A stretch of DNA of 64,000 bases from Desertibaculum subflavum (GTDB taxonomy: Bacteria > Pseudomonadota > Alphaproteobacteria > Ferrovibrionales > Ferrovibrionaceae), in NCBI GenBank assembly GCA_003576705.1, contig QOZS01000014.1, forward strand, positions 47,598-111,597, in the 5' to 3' direction. Positions 59,313-64,000 of this stretch are shown piece by piece. The translations under genes and the position numbers were made by a program. The stretch's first letter is position 1. Every line of letters starts with the position of its first letter. A model generated the notes under the pieces. The model saw nothing but the letters and a program-made list of their open reading frames with translations. It was not told where the DNA came from and made no database searches.

Positions 59313-60116
59313 ATGCCCGGCAGGCTCGCCAACAAAGTCGCGCTGGTCATCGGCGCCGGATCGTCCGGCCCCGGCTGGGGCAACGGGAAGGCGACATCGG
59401 TGCTGTTCGCGCGCGAAGGGGCGAGAATCTTCGCGGTCGACCGCGTGCTGAGCGCCGCCGAGGAGACCGCGCAGGCGATCGCCCAGGAAAAGGGCGATTG
59501 CACCACCTTCCAGGCCGACGTGACCAAGGCATCCGAGGTCGAGGCGATGGTCCAGGCCTGCCTCAAGGCCTATGGCCGCATCGACGTGCTGCACAACAAC
59601 GTCGGCATCGCCGTGACCGGCGGCCCGGTGGAGCAGTCGGAGGCCGATTGGGACCGGGTGATGGACGTCAACGTGAAGTCGATGTTCCTCACCTGCAAGC
59701 AGGTGCTGCCGCAGATGGTGCAGCAGGGCGGCGGTGCGATCGTCAACATCGCCTCGATCGCCGGCATCCGCTATCTCGGTATCCCCTACATCTCCTACAG
59801 CGCGTCGAAAGCCGCGGTCGTGCAGTTCACCAAGGCGATCGCCCTGCAATATGCGCCGCAGAAGATCCGCGCCAACGTGATCCTGCCCGGCCTGATGGAC
59901 ACGCCGATGATCTACGCGCCGCTCGCCGGCAGCTATGGCGGCACCGAGAAGATGATCGCCACGCGCAACCGCATGGTGCCGATGGGGCATATGGGCGATG
60001 CCTGGGACGTGGCGCGGGCGGCGCTCTTCCTCGCCTCCGACGAGGCGAAATACATCACCGCGGCCGAGCTCGTCGTCGATGGCGGGCTCACCGCCCAGGT
60101 CGGCCGCACCGACTGA
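59313..60116 (+). CDS. short-chain dehydrogenase/reductase (SDR)
   Basis: 267 residues. The NAD(P) loop is IGAGSSGPGWGNGKATS, the NNVG motif is HNNVGIAVTG, and the active site has NIASIAGIRYLG with YSASKAAVV. The C-terminal VVDGGLTAQVG is standard. The ATG at 59313 follows GGGGAGGA; the longer open frame upstream reads through the repeat and is artificial. In this context it may be a hydroxyacyl-CoA or ketone dehydrogenase acting with the thiolase. AcuI follows 23 bp later. Confidence 0.87.
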   Translation: MPGRLANKVALVIGAGSSGPGWGNGKATSVLFAREGARIFAVDRVLSAAEETAQAIAQEKGDCTTFQADVTKASEVEAMVQACLKAYGRIDVLHNNVGIAVTGGPVEQSEADWDRVMDVNVKSMFLTCKQVLPQMVQQGGGAIVNIASIAGIRYLGIPYISYSASKAAVVQFTKAIALQYAPQKIRANVILPGLMDTPMIYAPLAGSYGGTEKMIATRNRMVPMGHMGDAWDVARAALFLASDEAKYITAAELVVDGGLTAQVGRTD

Positions 60117-60139
60117 TTCGAGCAGAGGGAACCAGCGTC

Positions 60140-61129
60140 ATGTCGTTCAATGCCATCGTCATCGAAGAGGTTGAGGGCAAGGCCCGCGCGAGCGTGAAAC
60201 AGCTCGAGGTCAAGGACCTGCCCGACAACGATGTGCTGGTCGACATCGCCTATTCGACGATCAACTTCAAGGACGGCCTCGCGCTCGCCGGCAACAAGAG
60301 CAAGATCGCGCGCAAGCTGCCGATGGTCGGCGGCATCGATCTCGCCGGCACGGTGGCGGAATCGAAGAGCCCCGCCTTCAAGCCGGGCGACAAGGTGCTG
60401 GTCAACGGCTACGGCCTTTCGGAAGCGCATTGGGGCGGCTACACGCAGAAGCAGCGCGTGAAGTCGGAATGGCTGGTGCGCCTGCCGGCGGCCTTCTCGG
60501 CCCGGCAGGCAATGGCGGTCGGCACCGCGGGCTACACCGCCATGCTCTGCGTGCTGGCGCTCGAGGATTACGGGATCAAGCCGGACGGGCGCGAAATCCT
60601 GGTCACCGGCGCGGCCGGCGGCGTCGGCTCGGTCGCCATCGCGCTGCTCGCCAAGCTCGGCTACAAGGTCGTCGCCTCGACCGGCCGGCCGGAGACGCAT
60701 GACTACCTGAAGGGCCTCGGCGCCGCCGAATGCATCGACCGGGCGACCTTGTCGGAGAAGGGCGCGCCGCTCGCCAAGGAGCGCTGGGCCGGCGCGGTCG
60801 ATTCGGTCGGCAGCCAGACCCTCGCCACCGTGCTGGGCCAGGTCGCCTATGGCGGCGCGGTCGCGGCCTGCGGCCTGGCCGCCGGCGCCGACCTGCCGGC
60901 GACCGTGCTGCCCTTCATCTTGCGCGGCGTCGCCCTGCTCGGCGTCGATTCGGTCAACGCACCGATGCAGAAGCGCCAGCGCGCCTGGGACCGGCTCGCC
61001 AAGGACCTCGATGCGAAGAAGCTCGATGCGATGACCGAAATCGTCCCCCTCGCCAAGGCGATCGAGCTGGCGCCGAAAATCCTGGCCGGCCAGGTCAAGG
61101 GACGGATCGTCGTCGATGTGAACGCATAA
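60140..61129 (+). CDS. acuI: acrylyl-CoA reductase AcuI-type oxidoreductase
   Basis: 329-residue medium-chain reductase. It matches the YhdH/AcuI type: MSFNAIVIEE, DVLVDIAYSTINFKDGLAL, GGIDLAGTVAES, and NADPH loop VTGAAGGVGSVAIALLAKLG. AcuI reduces acrylyl-CoA to propionyl-CoA with NADPH, which protects against the toxic acrylyl intermediate of 3-hydroxypropionate or DMSP breakdown. No zinc-ligand set is seen, as expected. It lies 23 bp after the SDR gene, at the end of the operon. Confidence 0.88.
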   Translation: MSFNAIVIEEVEGKARASVKQLEVKDLPDNDVLVDIAYSTINFKDGLALAGNKSKIARKLPMVGGIDLAGTVAESKSPAFKPGDKVLVNGYGLSEAHWGGYTQKQRVKSEWLVRLPAAFSARQAMAVGTAGYTAMLCVLALEDYGIKPDGREILVTGAAGGVGSVAIALLAKLGYKVVASTGRPETHDYLKGLGAAECIDRATLSEKGAPLAKERWAGAVDSVGSQTLATVLGQVAYGGAVAACGLAAGADLPATVLPFILRGVALLGVDSVNAPMQKRQRAWDRLAKDLDAKKLDAMTEIVPLAKAIELAPKILAGQVKGRIVVDVNA

Positions 61130-61302
61130 CGGTTGGGTGACAGTTCGGCGTACAGCCGCCGGATAGCCCGGCGCCAGCACATTCACGGCCGGTTCACGCG
61201 AAGCGGCGGGAGGTTCACGCTCGGAACACGGCAGAGGGTCACCATTGCGGGGTGTAGCGGCAGCGCCATTCGGCGCCGCCGTCCGGCAGAGGGAGCCCCG
61301 CC

Positions 61303-61599
61303 ATGGCCAGAGGACGCAGGATACTCGCAGTCGTGCCGGTGGCCGTGGCCGCTCTCGCCGTCGGCGCCATCCTGAGCGAGCCGCTGCCGGCGCCGCTCGG
61401 CTATATCGGCGAGGTCACCGGCGATCCGGAGAAGGATACCTACGGCCACGACATGCGGCGCCGCGGTCCGCAGGCGGCTGTGCCGCTCTACAGCAAGGCC
61501 GCCCGCTTCATCGGCGCACGCAGCGGCGATGCGGAGCGGGATACGTTCGGCTTCGTCGTGCAGCGCCACGATCCCGGCGCGCTGGCCGCGGCCGATTGA
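61303..61599 (+). CDS. small exported or membrane-anchored hypothetical protein
   Basis: 98 residues. The N-terminal hydrophobic stretch (ILAVVPVAVAALAVGAILSEPLP) is a signal or anchor. The mature part has two copies of a short pattern, GDPEKDTYGHDMRRRGPQAA and GDAERDTFGFVVQRHDPGAL, which suggests an internal duplication of about 35 residues. I do not recognise the family. It lies alone between acuI and the convergent PAS gene. A 173-bp gap before it holds nothing else recognisable. Confidence 0.65.
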   Translation: MARGRRILAVVPVAVAALAVGAILSEPLPAPLGYIGEVTGDPEKDTYGHDMRRRGPQAAVPLYSKAARFIGARSGDAERDTFGFVVQRHDPGALAAAD

Positions 61600-61602
61600 C
61601 CG

Positions 61603-62205
61603 CTACGGCAGAATCCGGCCCGGCATGCCGGCGCCGATATCGAGGAAAGAGAATTCGAAGGCGAACTGCACCTCGCGCTTGCCGTCCGGCGGCGGATCCT
61701 CGACGCGGCTGGTCAGCGGCGTGATCACCGCGAGCAGCATCGGCGGGCGCCCCGGCCGCCCGTCCTCGATCGGCAGGCTGATCGTCTCCGCCGGCGCCAC
61801 GAAGCCCGACGGATAGCGGTGCGGATAGATGAAGATCGACCCGCAGGGAAATTTCAGCTGCTGCTGCAGGCGCCAGATGCGGATCGGCCGGAAGCTTTCC
61901 GGTGCCAGCTCCACATAGTTGTTTCCGGTCAGGTCGCTGCCGAGGTAGTAGCGCAGCCGCGAACCGGCGACGCGGAACACCACCTCGGTCGGACTGCGCG
62001 CTTCCAGCAGACTGACCAGGGGCAGCAGCTGCTTGATATCGGCGAGCTGCATGTCGGACCGCCGCGGCAGGACGCGGTCACCGCGCCAGCGGAGCCATGC
62101 CTCGGCGAAGCGGCGGCTTTCCTCCGTCACTTCGTCCCAGGGGAACGTCAACCCGCGCCGCGTTGGTGCCTGGGATGCGGGGATGCCGATCGACGTCGTC
62201 GTCAT
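61603..62205 (-). CDS. PAS domain protein (PAS_5-like)
   Basis: 200 residues. A PAS_5-like sensor domain of the kind frequent in Rhodospirillales is indicated: WLRWRGDRVLPRRSDMQLADIKQLLPLVSLLE, VVFRVAGSRLRYYLGSDLTGNNYVEL and the C-terminal strands RPPMLLAVITPLTSR. There is no kinase, cyclase or DNA-binding output domain, so it may act by protein contact. The ATG at 62205 is preferred; the frame continues to 62265 with residues unlike the family. Confidence 0.8.
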   Translation of the reverse strand: MTTTSIGIPASQAPTRRGLTFPWDEVTEESRRFAEAWLRWRGDRVLPRRSDMQLADIKQLLPLVSLLEARSPTEVVFRVAGSRLRYYLGSDLTGNNYVELAPESFRPIRIWRLQQQLKFPCGSIFIYPHRYPSGFVAPAETISLPIEDGRPGRPPMLLAVITPLTSRVEDPPPDGKREVQFAFEFSFLDIGAGMPGRILP

Positions 62206-62352
62206 GCAGGGGCCAGAACAATTCGGTTGGCGGCGTTCGACATGCCGAACAAACCTTCCAGGCAAGCACTAAAAGCCCGTTTACGCCGGACGATGCGACA
62301 CGGCACTGTCATCTTCGGTTGCTAGTCGCGGCATGCAATCCGGAGAACATCA

Positions 62353-63888
62353 ATGACCCAGCGGAAGAACGTCCTGCTCATCGTGGTCGATCAATGGCGC
62401 GGCGACACCTTGGCCGCGCTCGGGCATCCCTGCGCCGTCACCCCGAATATCGACCGGCTGTGCCGCGAGGGCGTCACCTTCCGCAATCACTACACCCAGG
62501 CCTCGCCCTGCGGCCCCGCGCGCGCCTCGCTCCTCACCGGCCTCTACCAGATGACGCACCGGGCGGTGCAGAACACGATACCGCTGGACGCGCGCTTCAC
62601 CAACCTGGCGAAGGAAGTGCGCCGCGCCGGCTGGGACCCGGCGCTGGTCGGCTACACCACCACGACGCCCGATCCGCGCACCACCGGCCCGGACGATCCC
62701 CGCTTCCTGGTGCTGGGCGACGTGATGGACGGGTTTCGCCCGGTCGGCGCCTTCGAGCCCTACAAGGACGCGTATTTCGCCTGGGTCGCCGCGAACGGTT
62801 TCGAGCTGCCGCCGAACCGCGACGACATCTGGCTGCCGGTCAGCGGCGCGCCCGGCCCGACGGTCCAGGCCGCGCGCATCCCGGCGGAGCTTTCCGACAC
62901 CGCCTGGTTCACCGAGCGCGGCCTGAACTATCTGCGCGGCCGCGCCGACAAGCCGTGGTTCCTGCATCTCGGCTATTACCGGCCGCACCCGCCTTTCGTG
63001 GCGCCGAAGCCCTACAACCGGCTGATCGATCCGGCCGACGTGCCGGCACCGGTGCGCGCCGCCTCGCCGGAGGCCGAAGCGCGCCAGCACCCGCTGCTCG
63101 ACTTCTATCTGCGCGACATCCAGCGCTCGAGCTTCTTTCAAGGCGCCAAGGGCCGCGCCGCCGACATGACCGAGGCCGAGGTGCGCGCCATGCGCGCCAC
63201 CTATTACGGCCTGATGAAGGAGATCGACGACAATCTGGGGCGCGTCTTCGCCTATCTCGACGCGACCGACCAGTGGAAGGACACGCTGGTGATCCTGACC
63301 TGCGATCACGGCGAGATGCTGGGCGACCACCACCTGCTCGGCAAGGCCGGCTATTTCGACCAGAGCTTCCACATCCCGCTGGTCATCCGCGCGCCCGACC
63401 AGGCGGCCGACGGTACCCGCGGCACCATCGTGAGCAAGTTCACCGAGACGATCGACACCATGCCGACCATCCTCAACTGGCTCGGCCTCGCCGCGCCGCG
63501 GCAATGCGACGGCCGCTCGCTCGTGCCCTTCCTGCACGACGCGCCGCCGGCCGACTGGCGGACGGAAGTGCATTACGAATACGACTTCCGCGACATCTTC
63601 TATTCCAAGGCCGAAAGCGCGCTCGGCCTCGCCATGGACCGCGCCAATCTCGCCGTGGTGCAGGACGAGCGCTTCAAATACGTCCACTTCGCCGGCCTGC
63701 CGCCGCTCTTCTTCGACCTGCTCGAGGACCCGGCCCAGCTGATCAATCGCGCCGGCGACCCGGCAATGCGCGGCACCATGCTGGACTATGCCCAGAAGAT
63801 GCTGGACTGGCGCCTCGCCCATGCCGACCGCACCCTGACCCACTACCGCGCCACGCCGGACGGGCTGGAGGAGCGCGGCGCTGCCTAG
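62353..63888 (+). CDS. phosphonate monoester hydrolase (sulfatase superfamily)
   Basis: 511 residues. It hydrolyses phosphonate monoesters and, promiscuously, phosphodiesters and sulfate esters. The nucleophile motif is SPCGPARASLLTG; the Cys is normally converted to formylglycine, which needs a modifying enzyme not seen here. Metal ligands are DQW in LLIVVDQWRGD and CDHGEMLGDHH near residue 320. YDPALVGYTTTTPDPRTT-like residues and HYEYDFRDIFYSKAES closely follow characterised rhizobial and Burkholderia enzymes as I remember them. The stop codon lies in the CTAG that an IS630-type element occupies. Confidence 0.9.
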   Translation: MTQRKNVLLIVVDQWRGDTLAALGHPCAVTPNIDRLCREGVTFRNHYTQASPCGPARASLLTGLYQMTHRAVQNTIPLDARFTNLAKEVRRAGWDPALVGYTTTTPDPRTTGPDDPRFLVLGDVMDGFRPVGAFEPYKDAYFAWVAANGFELPPNRDDIWLPVSGAPGPTVQAARIPAELSDTAWFTERGLNYLRGRADKPWFLHLGYYRPHPPFVAPKPYNRLIDPADVPAPVRAASPEAEARQHPLLDFYLRDIQRSSFFQGAKGRAADMTEAEVRAMRATYYGLMKEIDDNLGRVFAYLDATDQWKDTLVILTCDHGEMLGDHHLLGKAGYFDQSFHIPLVIRAPDQAADGTRGTIVSKFTETIDTMPTILNWLGLAAPRQCDGRSLVPFLHDAPPADWRTEVHYEYDFRDIFYSKAESALGLAMDRANLAVVQDERFKYVHFAGLPPLFFDLLEDPAQLINRAGDPAMRGTMLDYAQKMLDWRLAHADRTLTHYRATPDGLEERGAA

Positions 63889-64000
63889 AGCGTGATGCAT
63901 TTAGCTTTGTGCATAGCCGGCGTTTTTGAAGTAGTTGGCGCATTCGGTTGATGTGCAGCTATCGAGGATGCGGCCGATCGCGTCCGAGATGGCGTCGGCG
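63888..64000 (-). mobile_element. end of an IS630-family element
   Basis: The transposase 3' end (63901-63999) plus the terminal bases from about 63888. IS630 elements insert at CTAG and duplicate the TA. Here CTAG (63885-63888) holds the stop of the upstream gene, and the element's outer end GAGCGTGATGCAT begins right there. The other end lies outside the window, so the element boundary and target duplication cannot be confirmed. Confidence 0.6.
63901..63999 (-). CDS. IS630-family transposase, C-terminal fragment at window edge
   Basis: 33 codons in the minus frame end in a TAA at 63901-63903. The translated tail ISDAIGRILDSC, TECANYFKNAG, YAQS is the usual C-terminus of IS630 transposases (ECANYFxxAGY). 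The catalytic DDE residues lie upstream of the window edge, so activity cannot be judged. Confidence 0.8.
   Translation of the reverse strand, partial: ADAISDAIGRILDSCTSTECANYFKNAGYAQS

Noticed and set aside
59186..61129. 647-residue open frame spanning the REP-like repeat, SDR and acuI
   Set aside because: The first ~318 residues are an out-of-frame reading of the repeat and SDR; the AcuI start at 60140 fits the family exactly.
1..64000. tRNA, rRNA, CRISPR or a prophage
   Set aside because: No cloverleaf with a TTCRANTC-type arm, rRNA segment, regular repeat-spacer array or phage gene set was seen on reading both strands.

Overview
The window is about 64 kb of dense, high-GC chromosome from an alphaproteobacterium. 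The gene set fits a Rhodospirillales-like or related free-living heterotroph: a nitrogen-type urtABCDE transporter, glcDEF, an AcuI-type reductase, a zinc-free L36, many PAS, DUF and small-molecule genes, and overlapping short-gap operons. The exact genus cannot be told from sequence reading alone. No rRNA, tRNA, CRISPR array, phage or origin was recognised. The only mobile DNA is the end of an IS630-type element at the right edge.

Layout. 1-1.8 kb: end of dapB, a DUF2244 protein and nth. 1.8-7.9 kb: urtABCDE (urea ABC importer) behind a textbook sigma-54 promoter. 7.9-9.3 kb: DUF2306 membrane protein and a divergent TetR regulator with two matching operators, then a MliC-like lipoprotein. 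9.4-11.8 kb: ahcY with a large palindrome of the SAH/SAM-regulator type, and a TPR-methyltransferase. 11.8-16.7 kb: a hybrid histidine kinase, a NarL-type response regulator, a metallo-beta-lactamase-fold hydrolase and a carboxymuconolactone-decarboxylase-family protein. 16.7-21.3 kb: a chemoreceptor next to an orphan TRAP-type periplasmic binding protein, a RidA protein and an exported unknown.

21.4-28.8 kb: a DMT exporter, an SH3 protein, then the most unusual cluster of the window (23.15-27.4 kb). It is a four-gene operon: a six-helix membrane domain fused to a nucleotidyltransferase, a GNAT acetyltransferase, an isochorismatase-fold protein lacking its usual Asp, and a DUF6671 protein. 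A divergent LysR regulator faces it. 28.8-34.6 kb: a six-gene catabolic and transport operon (SDR, TauD-like dioxygenase, SsuABC-type transporter, amidohydrolase) for an unknown N- or S-containing compound.

34.8-47.8 kb: a methyltransferase, L36 (a 41-codon gene), a lipoprotein, glcDEF (glycolate oxidase), a TPR protein, a lipid-kinase-type enzyme, a CobW GTPase, a DUF882 protein, a DUF1499 protein, a cNMP-binding patatin apparently starting at AUC, and an epimerase. 47.8-51.9 kb: a sodium:solute symporter with its DUF4212 partner and a divergent tandem paralogue. 52-56.4 kb: an unknown, an AlkB-like protein, cspA with a structured leader and a good terminator, a D-2-hydroxyacid dehydrogenase and an amidohydrolase. 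56.6-61.1 kb: a sulfide:quinone-reductase-like flavoprotein behind an FNR-type box, a thiolase, a REP-like nested palindrome, an SDR and acuI. 61.3-64 kb: a small unknown, a PAS protein, a phosphonate monoester hydrolase and the IS end.
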